NCBI RefSeq assembly: GCF_002128405.1
Contig: NZ_NETJ01000002.1
Span: 310,001-374,000 of the forward strand
DNA: 64,000 nucleotides
Direction: 5' to 3'
From: Gottfriedia solisilvae
GTDB lineage: Bacteria > Bacillota > Bacilli > Bacillales > Bacillaceae_G
Shown: in pieces, positions 47,122 through 56,455 of the stretch
How the letters are laid out: every line of letters starts with the position of its first letter
Position numbering within the stretch: position 1 is the stretch's first letter
Notes under the pieces: generated by a model
The model's input: the letters and a program-made list of their open reading frames with translations, nothing else
The model's database searches: none
What the model was told of the DNA's origin: nothing
Made by a program: the position numbers and the translations under genes

Positions 47122-48273
47122 CTATTCAACTGAAATCGATGCTGCTTCACGTATTCCTTCAATTAATACTTCAACTACTTCTTTTCGGCTAAAAGCAGTT
47201 GGAGGAATTTCACCGTTTTTTAGCATTTCTCGTACTTTCGTTCCAGAAAGGGTAATATGATGCTCGCTACTATGAGGACAAGTTTTTGTTGAACCCATAT
47301 TTTCACATTTTGAGCAGTAAAAACTATTTTCGAAAAATAGGAGATTAATTCCTAAATCATCAGCTGTAAACCGTTGGAAGATTTTTTGAGCATCATAAGT
47401 TCCGTAATAATTTCCAACTCCTGCATGATCACGTCCAACAATAAAGTGAGTGCACCCATAATTTTTTCTGACGATTGCATGGAAAATTGCCTCGCGTGGG
47501 CCTGCGTAGCGCATAGCGGCAGGGAAAACTGCTAAGAATACACGGTTAGCTGGATAATAGTTGTCTAGCAAAACTTTATAACTTTTCATTCTTACATCTG
47601 CAGGAATGTCATCTGATTTTGTTTCTCCAACTAATGGATTCAAAAACAGACCATCAACGATTTCTAATGCGCTTTTTTGAATATATTCATGTGCCCTATG
47701 AACAGGATTTCGAGTTTGGAAACCAACAATCTTTTTCCAGTTTAATGCTGCAAATTTTTCCCGAGTTTCAATTGGTGTTAAATAATGTTCGGAAAAATCG
47801 TTTCTGTTCAACTGCTTAGTAACAGTAACCTCTCCACCGATATAAACATCGCCACGGGAATACAATTTAGCTACCCCTGGATGCTCATGATCCGTTGTTC
47901 CATAAACGAATTGTGCTTCAGCTAATTTATTAGGTGTATAAATATCTTCAATTTTAATGATTCCATATACTTCATTTTCCCAAATGAGCTTTGCTACATC
48001 ACCGATTTGAAGATATTTAGCAGATAACTTCGAAATAGGAAGGGTAATCGGGATACTCCAGACAGCGCCATTTTTTAATCTCATTGAACTAACAACATGT
48101 TCATAATCATCTTTGCCTAGAAAACCAGTTAATGGGCTATATGCACCATTTCCAATTAACTCTAAGTCACTAATCCCGATGAGATCTAAAGGAATCTCGT
48201 GGGAAATTTCATTTGTTAAAACGGTTGAATCAAATCGATTAATTAATGTTCCACCATGTGCCGGTAAACTCAT
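47122..48273 (-). CDS. sat: Sulfate adenylyltransferase
   Basis: Activates sulfate with ATP to APS. 383 residues. The N-terminus carries the PUA-like domain, then the catalytic [12 protein letters not shown] (HxxH-type), GRDHAGVG, and the zinc cysteine cluster [16 protein letters not shown], followed by [22 protein letters not shown]. Confidence 0.95.
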   Translation of the reverse strand: MSLPAHGGTLINRFDSTVLTNEISHEIPLDLIGISDLELIGNGAYSPLTGFLGKDDYEHVVSSMRLKNGAVWSIPITLPISKLSAKYLQIGDVAKLIWENEVYGIIKIEDIYTPNKLAEAQFVYGTTDHEHPGVAKLYSRGDVYIGGEVTVTKQLNRNDFSEHYLTPIETREKFAALNWKKIVGFQTRNPVHRAHEYIQKSALEIVDGLFLNPLVGETKSDDIPADVRMKSYKVLLDNYYPANRVFLAVFPAAMRYAGPREAIFHAIVRKNYGCTHFIVGRDHAGVGNYYGTYDAQKIFQRFTADDLGINLLFFENSFYCSKCENMGSTKTCPHSSEHHITLSGTKVREMLKNGEIPPTAFSRKEVVEVLIEGIREAASISVE

Positions 48274-48358
48274 ATTCTAGACACTCCTTAAATTTTCTAA
48301 TGTGATAGTTTCATATATTAAAGAAAAAAGACGATGCAAATTGAGATAGAAGAATGGT

Positions 48359-49060
48359 TTAGTCGTGTAAGCCACATTCGGTTTTACTTGTACCTGACCA
48401 ACGACCTGAGCGGCTATCAGACGAATTAGAAGCTGGTAAAGTACAAACCTCACAACCAATACTTGGATAACCTACGTCGTGAAGCGGATTATATGGAAGG
48501 TTTTGATAATACACATATCTCCAAACTTCCTTCCAAGTCCAGTGGATTAATGGGCAAACCTTTATAGATTTGAATTTATTGTCTAGATTAAGAAAATTCG
48601 TTTTTTGACGAGATGAAGATTGCTCTCTACGTAAACCTGAGATCCAAGCAGGTGCATCCTTTAATGCTTCTTGTAATGGGATGATTTTACGAATTTGGCA
48701 ACATTGATTTGGTTCCCGTTTCCAAAGTTCAGCACCATGTATGTTTGCTTGTTCATCTAAAGTAAGGCTAGGAAGTTTTTTTTCAATCTGTAAGAATGGA
48801 TACTTTGCTTGGACTCGGTCGATACATTCGTAAGTTTCTTTAAAATGTAAACCTGTCTCCAAAAAAACAATTTTTGCGTTGGGTTTTACTTTTGAGATCA
48901 AGTCAATTAATAATATTCCCTCCACGCCAAAGCTACAGGCGTAGATACATTCATCTCCATAAGTAGAATAAGCCCACTGGAGAACTTCAAGTGCTCCCTT
49001 TGTATCATTATCAATAGAAAAGTTTGGCAGTTGTTCCTCGTTCCATGTTTCAAATCTCAT
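48359..49060 (-). CDS. cysH: Phosphoadenylyl-/adenylyl-sulfate reductase
   Basis: Reduces PAPS or APS to sulfite with thioredoxin. 233 residues with the PP-loop-like [12 protein letters not shown], catalytic [10 protein letters not shown], and the cysteine pairs CC (PNQCCQIRK) and CxxC (GCEVCTLP). The CC/CxxC set marks an iron-sulfur (APS/PAPS dual-type) enzyme, although cysC is also present. The C-terminal Cys is in TECGLHD. First enzyme gene of the operon. RBS TGGAGGAAGAC. Confidence 0.93.
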   Translation of the reverse strand: MRFETWNEEQLPNFSIDNDTKGALEVLQWAYSTYGDECIYACSFGVEGILLIDLISKVKPNAKIVFLETGLHFKETYECIDRVQAKYPFLQIEKKLPSLTLDEQANIHGAELWKREPNQCCQIRKIIPLQEALKDAPAWISGLRREQSSSRQKTNFLNLDNKFKSIKVCPLIHWTWKEVWRYVYYQNLPYNPLHDVGYPSIGCEVCTLPASNSSDSRSGRWSGTSKTECGLHD

Positions 49061-49185
49061 TTGTCTTCCTCCAATGAATTAAAAAAAATAAAAAAAGAGC
49101 AAGATACTCTGTCATAAATTTATGAAAAGATCGATATAAATACTTTCTATATGAAAATGTATCAAAACATTTCTCTTTAAATAGA

Positions 49186-49233
49186 AAAAGACAGCTTAAA
49201 TCTATGATGTAAAGATTACATAGATTTAAGCTG
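49186..49233 (-). terminator. Strong hairpin between the yezD-like gene and cysH
   Basis: CAGCTTAAATCTATG (49192-49206) and CATAGATTTAAGCTG (49219-49233) form a perfect 15-bp stem, followed by a TTTTT tail on the minus strand. It should stop most yezD transcripts before cysH. Confidence 0.8.
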
Positions 49234-49264
49234 CCTCTAGTTTTTCTAGTCAGCAGGATCTCAT

Positions 49265-49408
49265 TTACTTTAATCGTATTTTCTCTTGTTTTTCTACCTG
49301 AATAATTTTTCCATCTTGAACGACTAAAGTAATCGTTCCAAATTTTAAACCATTTAGTAACGATTCCACGACCTCGATTAACGGTTTTAAGTCGTTGGTT
49401 TGGCTCAT
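49265..49408 (-). CDS. yezD: YezD-like small protein (DUF2292)
   Basis: A 47-residue protein starting MSQTNDLKPLIEVVESLL, with GLKFGTITLVVQDGKIIQVE, the recognisable DUF2292 core, and a basic end. In Bacillus, yezD-like genes are commonly found with sulfur-metabolism genes under CymR, which fits its place before the sulfate operon. The ATG follows AGAGGATGATGC. Confidence 0.78.
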   Translation of the reverse strand: MSQTNDLKPLIEVVESLLNGLKFGTITLVVQDGKIIQVEKQEKIRLK

Positions 49409-49439
49409 GAGCATCATCCTCTGAATTTAATTACAACTA

Positions 49440-49467
49440 AGTTTATCAGAATTGTATGAATTGTCAA
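49440..49467 (-). promoter_or_regulatory. Promoter of the yezD-like gene
   Basis: On the minus strand TTGACA (49467-49462) and TAAACT (49445-49440) are 16 bp apart. The spacer contains ACAATTC twice, nine bases apart, a possible operator. A sulfur regulator such as CymR is a candidate by context only. Confidence 0.5.
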
Positions 49468-49588
49468 TTTCAAAAATTCCATTTTTTGAATAAATTTTGA
49501 AAATTATAACGAAAAGGGAAATACGCCTGAAATGAAAGCGTTTCATCGCGTTTTTGATAAAAAAAGAAGAAATATTTGAATAAAAAAT

Positions 49589-49773
49589 GGAAGGTGCGAA
49601 GACTCCTATGGGAGATGCGGGAAACTTGAGACCCCGGAGGCCAAGCAAGGTAGGCATGCTAAAACCACGACGTCCTGTCGTAACGCATGCATGATCCACA
49701 TCGTGTGGACCCGGAGGCTCAGGGTCGTCACGCCCCATGGAAAGCGAAGTACCTGGAATGAAAATAAACATTC
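49589..49773. repeat. GC-rich structured intergenic repeat, long copy
   Basis: About 185 bp, visibly richer in G and C than its surroundings, with nested hairpins: CTCCTATGGGAG, ACGACGTCCTGTCGT and TCCACATCGTGTGGA. Its 3' end (GCCCC...AAAGCGAAG...CCTGGAATGAAAATAAACATTC) recurs in a decayed copy at 55245-55306, so it belongs to a dispersed family. No credible ORF is inside. The remainder of the 49409-49963 gap is AT-rich spacer. Confidence 0.75.
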
Positions 49774-49963
49774 TTCTTTAACATAGCCCTTTATTTAAAT
49801 TCTGCTTCGAAATTTTTAGTCATTAAATAGAAAAGAAATGCAAATAGACATATTAGAAGAAAATGAACATTTATTTCGTTCTTTCAGAAACGTTATGAAT
49901 ATACAATTGTTGAAAGAAGATAATAATTAGTAGGTAATTTAATAAAATTTAAGGGGGTTCGTC

Positions 49964-50383
49964 TTGACTATCCTTCATAACGAGCCATTGATTTCTGCTG
50001 TAATAGCATGGTTTATTGCTCAGTTTTTAAAAGTCATTATTCATCTAGTGAAAAATAAGGATTTTGATTTATCTAAGTTTTTTGCTTCAGGTGGTATGCC
50101 AAGTTCTCATTCTTCAACAGTTACTGGTTTAGCTTTAAGTGTGGGATTAACGATGGGTTTTGAGAGTGTTGATTTCGCGATGGCAGCAATTTTTGCTACG
50201 ATTATTATGTATGATGCTTCAGGTGTGCGTCTTGCGGTTAGTAAGCATGCAAAAATACTTAATGACTTTTTTCACGGCAGAATAAAAAATTATAAAGCTT
50301 TAAACGAATTGGTCGGACATACTTCATATGAAGTAGTTGTAGGGGCAATAATTGGAATCATAGTTGCAATAATTGTTACCTAA
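49964..50383 (+). CDS. yuiD: Divergent PAP2 family protein (DUF212, YuiD-like)
   Basis: A 139-residue membrane protein with three to four helices. SGGMPSSHSSTVTGLA and the later YDASGVRLAVSKHA match the DUF212/YuiD family of acid-phosphatase-like membrane proteins. Substrate unknown. TTG 49964 follows AAGGGGG. Confidence 0.85.
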   Translation: MTILHNEPLISAVIAWFIAQFLKVIIHLVKNKDFDLSKFFASGGMPSSHSSTVTGLALSVGLTMGFESVDFAMAAIFATIIMYDASGVRLAVSKHAKILNDFFHGRIKNYKALNELVGHTSYEVVVGAIIGIIVAIIVT

Positions 50384-50391
50384 TCTTACAT

Positions 50392-50435
50392 GCGCTCAAG
50401 TTTAAATCAAAAGATTTATTCTTGAGCGTATTTTC
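50392..50435 (+). terminator. Intrinsic terminator of yuiD
   Basis: GCGCTCAAG pairs with CTTGAGCGT, with an inner AAATC/GATTT pair and a TTTT tail. Confidence 0.75.
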
Positions 50436-50524
50436 ATAATATAAATAATTAAATGTAAATAATAGGAGTTATATAAATAAGTTTGATAAGATATTGTTAG
50501 GATTTGTAGGTAAGGAGTGAAAGA

Positions 50525-52759
50525 ATGAAAAGTATTGTAAACGAACATAGTGCTTGGAAGAAAGTCGGACGAGGAATTTATCATTTTCGATTTGTATTAA
50601 TTAGCTTAATCGCTGTTATTTCAATCTTCTTAAGTATTTATGCGAAGCAACTACCCGGTATCTTAGAGGGTGATGGATTTCGAACACCTGGTGATTATGA
50701 AAAAGCTAAAAATATTTTAGAACGAGATTTTGAACAATCTCCTGACTCACTTATTATTCTACTTGAGAGAAAAAAGAATGCTACAGCTAAAGAGTTTCAG
50801 GAAGATATTGAAAGAATTGTAAAAGTGATTGAAGAAGAAAAAAATATTAAGCAGTTCATGAATCCAATGGTCGATCCAACGATGAAAAAAGAAAATATTG
50901 CTTATATTTCTCTTCTATTTAACGAAAAAGATTATGATAAATTAGTTGACCGGAATAATAATTTTTCTAAAAAAATTGAATCTTACTCTGATGAATCAGT
51001 GAAAGTTGGTACAACAGGCTTTACGATTATTAGTGATGTAATGAATAAAACGAGTCAAGAAGATTTGAAAAAGGCCGAAATGATTGGGGTTCCAATAGCA
51101 TTTATTGTTTTATTCTTTGCTTTTGGTAGTCTTGTTGCTTCAGCAATCCCTATATTAATAGGGTTAATTAGTATTTTTACAACTTTTGGTATTCTAGCAT
51201 ATATCGGTAAGTATGTTGATTTATCAATCTTTGTCTTAAATGTAGCACCGATGATTGGCTTGGCTTTATCGATCGATTTTGCTTTGTTATTTGTCAGTCG
51301 ATACAAAAGTGAGCTTTCAGAACAAAAAACATCTGTAAAAGAAGCAATCAGTATCACTTTTGCAACTGCAGGTAGAGCGATTATCTTTTCAGGTATTTGC
51401 GTGTTTATTGGTTTATCTGCACTGTATTTCATTAATATCGATTTATTTAGAAGTGTTGCAATTAGTGGTGCTGTAGTCGTTTTAGTTAGTTTATTTTTAT
51501 CGTTAACACTATTACCTGCAGTACTTTCTGCTTTAGGAAGAAATATTAATAAAGGTACGTTAAAGTGGATCGCAAACCGCAGTCAAGATCAACAACAAGC
51601 AATTTGGAGGAAATTTGCGCAGTTTGTAATGAAGAGACCAATCATCATGGCACTTACTTCATTAATCATATTAGGGATATTTGTCATTCCAATTCGAGAT
51701 GTTCATTTAAACATCCCAACTATTGATGCACTTCCAAAACATGAACCCTCTAGAATTAATTACGAGAAGTATCAAAAGGAATTTCTTCCTGATGCATTAA
51801 ATCATGGGTCAGTTGTAGTCGTTTTAGATTCGGATGAAGATATATTGATGAATGATAATTTAACATCATTAGAAAAAGTTCAACAGGAATTTGAAAATGA
51901 TTCAGACGTTTTAAAAGTAAGAAGTGTGTTCAATGCTGTTAATATGAATGCTGCTCAACTTTTACCTGCTTTAAAATCACCTAATGCAACAAAGCTTCAG
52001 CCAGCTGTAAATGCATATATTCAAAAGGATAAGACCTTCATACAAGTATTTCTAAACTCTGATCCGAAGTCTGAAAAAGGGAAGCAATGGGTAAGAGATA
52101 TTGAAAAGAAATACAAAGGTAAAATTGAAGGATTCCAAATGACGAATGGTGGGCAGGTTAAATTTGAACAAGAGTTATTTGATGAAATTACTGATAATAT
52201 TCGATATGGATTAATTGTGATCATGGTGAGTACATTTATCATATTAATGATCGCATTTAGATCGATTATTATTCCAATCAAAGCGATTATCATGAACGTC
52301 CTTTCCTTAAGTGCAACATTTGGCATTATTACATGGCTATTCCAGGGAGGGAATTTTGGATTACCGCAATCTGATATTATGCTAATTTTACCAGTATTTG
52401 TCTTTGGTTTAGTATTTGGCCTAAGTATGGATTATGAAGTGTTCTTAATGTCTAGGATGCAAGAGTTATATGAAGAAACAGGAGATAATACATATTCGAC
52501 ACGAGAAGGTTTAGTTTCAACAAGTCGAATTATCACTTCAGCAGCTTCGATCATGATTGTTATTACAGGCGCGTTTGCATTCACAGATATGGTTCCAGTT
52601 AAACAAATGGGGATTGGGATTGCGATTGCAATTTTCTTAGACGCTACCATCGTTCGATTAGTACTCGTACCGAGCTTAATGCAACTGTTTGGTAAGTGGA
52701 ATTGGTGGTTCCCATTTGCGAAAAATAAAGTAGAAGAACCAAAAGAGAAAGTAGGATAA
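50525..52759 (+). CDS. MMPL/RND-family transporter
   Basis: A 744-residue efflux or lipid transporter with two repeats, each a large extracytoplasmic loop followed by five to six helices. The MMPL proton-relay-like segment LALSIDFALLFVSRY in repeat 1 and FGLSMDYEVFLMSRM in repeat 2 are characteristic. It resembles YdfJ. Substrate unknown. RBS AAGGAGTGAAAG. Confidence 0.87.
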   Translation: MKSIVNEHSAWKKVGRGIYHFRFVLISLIAVISIFLSIYAKQLPGILEGDGFRTPGDYEKAKNILERDFEQSPDSLIILLERKKNATAKEFQEDIERIVKVIEEEKNIKQFMNPMVDPTMKKENIAYISLLFNEKDYDKLVDRNNNFSKKIESYSDESVKVGTTGFTIISDVMNKTSQEDLKKAEMIGVPIAFIVLFFAFGSLVASAIPILIGLISIFTTFGILAYIGKYVDLSIFVLNVAPMIGLALSIDFALLFVSRYKSELSEQKTSVKEAISITFATAGRAIIFSGICVFIGLSALYFINIDLFRSVAISGAVVVLVSLFLSLTLLPAVLSALGRNINKGTLKWIANRSQDQQQAIWRKFAQFVMKRPIIMALTSLIILGIFVIPIRDVHLNIPTIDALPKHEPSRINYEKYQKEFLPDALNHGSVVVVLDSDEDILMNDNLTSLEKVQQEFENDSDVLKVRSVFNAVNMNAAQLLPALKSPNATKLQPAVNAYIQKDKTFIQVFLNSDPKSEKGKQWVRDIEKKYKGKIEGFQMTNGGQVKFEQELFDEITDNIRYGLIVIMVSTFIILMIAFRSIIIPIKAIIMNVLSLSATFGIITWLFQGGNFGLPQSDIMLILPVFVFGLVFGLSMDYEVFLMSRMQELYEETGDNTYSTREGLVSTSRIITSAASIMIVITGAFAFTDMVPVKQMGIGIAIAIFLDATIVRLVLVPSLMQLFGKWNWWFPFAKNKVEEPKEKVG

Positions 52760-52769
52760 TTACAATCGT

Positions 52770-52807
52770 AAAACTGCTAAACAATGAAAAGGTTTAGCAG
52801 TTTTTTA
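52770..52807 (+). terminator. Intrinsic terminator of the MMPL gene
   Basis: AAAACTGCTAAAC pairs with GTTTAGCAGTTTT. Confidence 0.92.
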
Positions 52808-52917
52808 TTTGCGTGATTGTTAGTGTAAAATAAAATGAATTGTAAATAATAGATTGATTAGTAAAAGAGCTTAATGATTTGGTAAAATGATACTAGCAAA
52901 TAGAAGGGAGACATGAA

Positions 52918-53562
52918 ATGTTTAAAAAATCAATGAAAGCAGTTCTAATCTGCTGCTTTGTCTTAATGTTCACCATTTTAACTGCTTGTGGAAATGATAA
53001 TCAAAAATCTTCACAAGTTGCAAAACCAAAGAAACCTGAGAAATTACCAGTCGCAACAATTACAATTAAGGATTACGGGGTGATTGAAGCGGAGCTGTAT
53101 CCACATATCGCACCAAATACTGTCTATAATTTTATTTCGCTTTCAAATAAAGGATTTTATGACGGACTTAAAATACATAGAATTGTGAAAGACTTTGTTA
53201 TTCAAGGTGGAGATCCTGAGGGTACTGGAGCAGGTGGTCCTGGATATACAATTAATGGAGAGTTTACTTCAAATGGATTTGAAAATAACTTATTGCATAC
53301 TGCAGGAGTTTTATCAATGGCACGTACGGATGATCCGAATAGTGCTGGAAGTCAATTTTTTATTATGACAAATGATTCCTCACAGCTTGACGGTGCGTAT
53401 GCATCATTTGGTAAAGTGACAAAAGGAATGGATATCGTAAAGAAAGTTGAAGCTGCAGAAACGACACCTGAGGAGCAACCAAAAACGCCTATCATCATCG
53501 AATCTATTAAAGTTGATACGATGGGTGTAAAATATCCTAAACCTAAGACGAATAAAGAGTAA
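52918..53562 (+). CDS. Cyclophilin-type peptidyl-prolyl isomerase lipoprotein
   Basis: A 214-residue extracellular foldase. Lipoprotein signal with lipobox LTAC (Cys24), a Lys/Pro-rich linker, then the cyclophilin domain: IAPNTVYNFISLSNKGFYDG, LKIHRIVKDFVIQGGDP, SMARTDDPNSAGSQFFI and YASFGKV. The catalytic Arg in HRIV and the FxxQGGD motif are intact. RBS AAGGGAGAC. Confidence 0.92.
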   Translation: MFKKSMKAVLICCFVLMFTILTACGNDNQKSSQVAKPKKPEKLPVATITIKDYGVIEAELYPHIAPNTVYNFISLSNKGFYDGLKIHRIVKDFVIQGGDPEGTGAGGPGYTINGEFTSNGFENNLLHTAGVLSMARTDDPNSAGSQFFIMTNDSSQLDGAYASFGKVTKGMDIVKKVEAAETTPEEQPKTPIIIESIKVDTMGVKYPKPKTNKE

Positions 53563-53577
53563 GTTGAATTTTATTAG

Positions 53578-53609
53578 AATCCCTCGGAGAATTTTTGAGG
53601 GATTTTTTT
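53578..53609 (+). terminator. Intrinsic terminator of the cyclophilin gene
   Basis: AATCCCTC pairs with GAGGGATT, followed by a T-run. Confidence 0.88.
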
Positions 53610-53633
53610 CTAAACAACGTTAAACAGTTTAAA

Positions 53634-53665
53634 ATAAAAAAACTACTACTTAAATAGTAGTAGTT
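53634..53665 (-). terminator. Probable terminator of yqhL
   Basis: AACTACTACT pairs perfectly with AGTAGTAGTT. The T-run lies on the minus-strand side, beyond the repeat that follows yqhL. Confidence 0.7.
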
Positions 53666-53709
53666 CCACAAAGTACAAAAAGTTTCACAAAGTAAAAAAC
53701 TAAGAGATA

Positions 53710-53836
53710 CAGACTGATTGAAAACGCTTGTCTTTCGAGGCGCAAAGTCGGATGAGGAGCGGAGTTACCTTTGACGGTAATGAGCACCGCAAACAGGCGA
53801 AGCAACGAAGAAAGCGAGCGTTTGGCGGGCAGTCTG
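53710..53836. repeat. 127-bp structured intergenic repeat with terminal inverted repeats
   Basis: Ends CAGACTG and CAGTCTG are exact inverted repeats. Just inside, AACGCTTGTCTTTC (53723-53736) pairs imperfectly with GAAAGCGAGCGTT (53810-53822), and TTACC-TTTGAC-GGTAA forms a central hairpin. GC is well above background. It ends four bases from the yqhL stop codon. I recall closely similar elements in Bacillus and Geobacillus genomes, untested here. Confidence 0.7.
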
Positions 53837-53839
53837 GAA

Positions 53840-54235
53840 TTATAAACCTTTTTTTACTTTACCAGACCAAACCTTAAATCCACCTTTTAATTGGAACAGG
53901 TTTGTTACGCCTTGTTTACGTAAAATTCGTGCAGCTTGTCCAGGACGAACACCCATTTGATCATACAGATAAACTGGTTGATCTTTACGAATTTCTTTTG
54001 AACGCATTTTTAATTGAGCAAAAGGAATATTACGTGCACCTAAAATATGTCCGTTTTTAAAATCCTCTTGATCTCGTAAGTCAATTAATTGAGCTTTACG
54101 AATACCTGAGCGGAATTCTTCCTCGTTTAATGTTTTTATTAAGCGTTTTTGGTAGAAATACATGATTGTTGTGTATACAATGATACCTAGGACAACCCAA
54201 ATTAACAATAACCAATTAGTCATTTTATTCAACAC
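53840..54235 (-). CDS. yqhL: Rhodanese-like membrane-anchored protein (YqhL), catalytic Cys replaced
   Basis: A 131-residue protein with one N-terminal membrane helix (about 5-25) and a rhodanese domain: AQLIDLRDQEDFKNGHILGARNIPFAQL and the final LKGGFKVW. The active-site loop reads VYLYDQMGVRPGQAARIL, with Asp where sulfurtransferases and, as I recall, B. subtilis YqhL have Cys. It is therefore probably not an active sulfurtransferase. It is divergent from lipM, as in B. subtilis yqhL-yqhM. Confidence 0.88.
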   Translation of the reverse strand: MLNKMTNWLLLIWVVLGIIVYTTIMYFYQKRLIKTLNEEEFRSGIRKAQLIDLRDQEDFKNGHILGARNIPFAQLKMRSKEIRKDQPVYLYDQMGVRPGQAARILRKQGVTNLFQLKGGFKVWSGKVKKGL

Positions 54236-54338
54236 CTTTCAATTACCTACTTATCTTATTATAATTCTCTAATAAGATTGTGCAAGATTCTTTAATAAAA
54301 AAAGAAAAAATTTCAGTATTGTATGAGGAGATTTCAAC

Positions 54339-55172
54339 ATGTCAAAGACAAAGTGGTATTTTATTAATAGTGGAAAAAAATCAGGTAGTTATAATATGGC
54401 TCTAGACGAATGCCTTATTAAATGGCAAAGCGAAGAAGGTTTTTTACCTACATTACGTTTTTATGAGTGGGAACATCCAACAGTAACAATTGGATATTTT
54501 CAAAAGAATCAAGAAATCAGTTTAGAACAATTAAAAAAATATAACGGTGATTTTGTCAGAAGACAAACAGGTGGTAGAAGTGTACTTCACCATGAGGAAT
54601 TAACATATAGTGTAATTGTTCCTGAAGATTATCCAAATATGCCAGTAACAGTAACAGAAGCTTATAAAGTCATTTCAATGGGAATATTAGAAGGCTTTAA
54701 ATTATTAGGTTTAGATGCTTCATTCTCTGTGCCGAAAACAGCGGCAGAAAAAGATGAATTAAAAAAACCATCAAGTGCAGTTTGCTTCGACGCTCCATCT
54801 TGGTATGAAGTTGTTGTTAATGATAAAAAAATTGCTGGAAGTGCACAAACAAGACAAAAAGGTTCAATCTTACAGCACGGTTCAATCCCATTAAATATTG
54901 ATGTTACTATGCTGTATGACCTATATATTTTTTCATCAGAAGAAGTTAGAAACAAAATGAAAAAAAGATTCTTAGAACGCGCCACATGGATTAATGCAGA
55001 AAGCGATACACCAAAATCAATGGATGAATTGTATATTGCATTTAAAGAAGGTTTTGAAATTGGTTTGGATATTGAATTGGTTCCTTATGAATTAACTGAT
55101 GACCAAGAAAAAGAAGTACAAGCATTAGTTGCATCAAAATATAGTACTGAAGAATGGAATCTTCGAAAATAA
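54339..55172 (+). CDS. lipM: Octanoyl-[GcvH]:protein N-octanoyltransferase
   Basis: Transfers octanoate from acyl carrier protein to GcvH, the first step of lipoate assembly. 277 residues of the LplA/LipB fold, with RRQTGGRSVLHHEELTYS and the acyl-accepting Cys in SSAVCFDAPSWYEV, as in B. subtilis LipM. Functionally linked to the gcv operon upstream. RBS GAGGAGATTTC. Confidence 0.9.
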   Translation: MSKTKWYFINSGKKSGSYNMALDECLIKWQSEEGFLPTLRFYEWEHPTVTIGYFQKNQEISLEQLKKYNGDFVRRQTGGRSVLHHEELTYSVIVPEDYPNMPVTVTEAYKVISMGILEGFKLLGLDASFSVPKTAAEKDELKKPSSAVCFDAPSWYEVVVNDKKIAGSAQTRQKGSILQHGSIPLNIDVTMLYDLYIFSSEEVRNKMKKRFLERATWINAESDTPKSMDELYIAFKEGFEIGLDIELVPYELTDDQEKEVQALVASKYSTEEWNLRK

Positions 55173-55183
55173 TGAATGTGTTG

Positions 55184-55212
55184 GAAAGAAAGCTGGATAA
55201 GCTTTCTTTTTT
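55184..55212 (+). terminator. Intrinsic terminator of lipM
   Basis: AAGAAAGCT pairs with AGCTTTCTT, followed by a T-run. Confidence 0.88.
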
Positions 55213-55244
55213 GATTTTTTTAAAGGCAAACGTACCTTTTTTTA

Positions 55245-55306
55245 AGGAGGATCACCGCATGCCCCACGAAAAAGCGAGGATCCTGGAGTGGAAATGAACA
55301 TACTTT
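55245..55306. repeat. Decayed fragment of the GC-rich repeat
   Basis: CATGCCCCACGAAAAAGCGA and the following CCTGGAGTGGAAATGAACATACTT align base for base, with scattered changes, to the 3' end of the element at 49589-49773. Only this end remains. Confidence 0.7.
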
Positions 55307-55383
55307 TTTTACTGAGAATTAGCATATCACCTTTCTTTACCTTTATTCCCAATACTTGGACCGTTTGTTTTTTTGGTAAGGTT

Positions 55384-55390
55384 CATACTA
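55384..55390 (+). promoter_or_regulatory. Sigma-G-like -10 element before splB
   Basis: CATACTA matches the sigma-G -10 consensus CATWMTA, 33 bp before the splB ATG. The expected -35 (TGMATA) is not evident at 17-18 bp, so the call is weak. It would agree with forespore expression of splB. Confidence 0.35.
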
Positions 55391-55423
55391 TCTATAGATA
55401 AATGTAGAAAGGAATTATCAGAT

Positions 55424-56449
55424 ATGAAGCCATTTATACCTAGGCTCGTTTATTTTGAGCCACAAGCGTTGGAATATCCATTAGGAAAAGAATTAAAAGA
55501 GAAGTTTGAGAAGATGGGTTTAGAAATTAGGGAAACAACATCACATAATCAAATCCGAAATTTACCCGGTGATACTGACGCAGAGAAATATCGGATTGCA
55601 AAATCGACATTAGTAGTTGGTTTACGTAAAACATTGAAATTTGAAACGTCAAAGCCTTCTGCTGAATATGCAATACCTTTGGCTACGGGATGTATGGGAC
55701 ATTGTCATTATTGTTATTTACAAACAACATTAGGATCTAAACCTTATATTAGAGTGTATGTTAATTTAGAAGAAATTTTTGAACAAGCAGAAAAATATAT
55801 GAACGAAAGAAAACCGGAGATCACAAGATTTGAGGCTGCATGTACTTCTGATATAGTAGGCATCGATTACTTGACTCATTCTTTAAAAAAAACGATCGAA
55901 TTTATTGGGCAAACTGAATATGGTCGCTTACGTTTCGTAACTAAATTTCCACATGTAGATCACTTATTGGATGCTAAACATAACGGCAAAACAACATTTA
56001 GATTTAGTATTAATTCAAGATATGTGATTAAAAATTTTGAGCCAGGCACTGGTTCATTTGATGAGAGGATCGAAGCTGCGAAAAAAGTAGCAAATGCAGG
56101 ATATCCTTTTGGATTTATAGTCGCGCCAATTTATATGCATGAAGATTGGGAAGAAGGCTATGAGGAATTATTTATTCGGTTAAAAGAAGCACTTGGTGAC
56201 TTAGCGAATCAAAAGATGACATTTGAGCTGATTCAGCATCGTTTCACAAAGCCAGCAAAAAAAGTCATTCTTGAGCGATATCCGAATACAAAATTAGAGA
56301 TGGATGAAGAGAAAAGAAAATACAAATGGGGTAAATATGGAATAGGGAAATATGTGTATCAAACGGATCAAGCAGCATCCATCGAAGAAACGATATCTGC
56401 TTATATTAAATATTATTTTCCAAATGGAGAGATACAGTATTTTACATAA
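55424..56449 (+). CDS. splB: Spore photoproduct lyase
   Basis: A radical-SAM enzyme that reverses the spore photoproduct (5-thyminyl-5,6-dihydrothymine) during germination. 341 residues with CMGHCHYCYLQ (CxxxCxxC cluster motif), the conserved LGFIVAPIYMHE-type stretch (here FGFIVAPIYMHEDWEEGY), FELIQHRFTKPAK and EEKRKYKWGKYGIGKY at the C-terminus. ATG 55424 has AAAGGA ten bases upstream; an earlier GTG frame starts within the promoter region. In B. subtilis splB is at another locus, so this position is not the ancestral one. Confidence 0.93.
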   Translation: MKPFIPRLVYFEPQALEYPLGKELKEKFEKMGLEIRETTSHNQIRNLPGDTDAEKYRIAKSTLVVGLRKTLKFETSKPSAEYAIPLATGCMGHCHYCYLQTTLGSKPYIRVYVNLEEIFEQAEKYMNERKPEITRFEAACTSDIVGIDYLTHSLKKTIEFIGQTEYGRLRFVTKFPHVDHLLDAKHNGKTTFRFSINSRYVIKNFEPGTGSFDERIEAAKKVANAGYPFGFIVAPIYMHEDWEEGYEELFIRLKEALGDLANQKMTFELIQHRFTKPAKKVILERYPNTKLEMDEEKRKYKWGKYGIGKYVYQTDQAASIEETISAYIKYYFPNGEIQYFT

Positions 56450-56455
56450 GTAAAA

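Noticed and set aside
49427-49771. 114-codon minus-strand ORF across the GC-rich repeat
   Set aside because: It is made of the repeat hairpins, has no RBS and low-complexity coding character; the repeat explains it.
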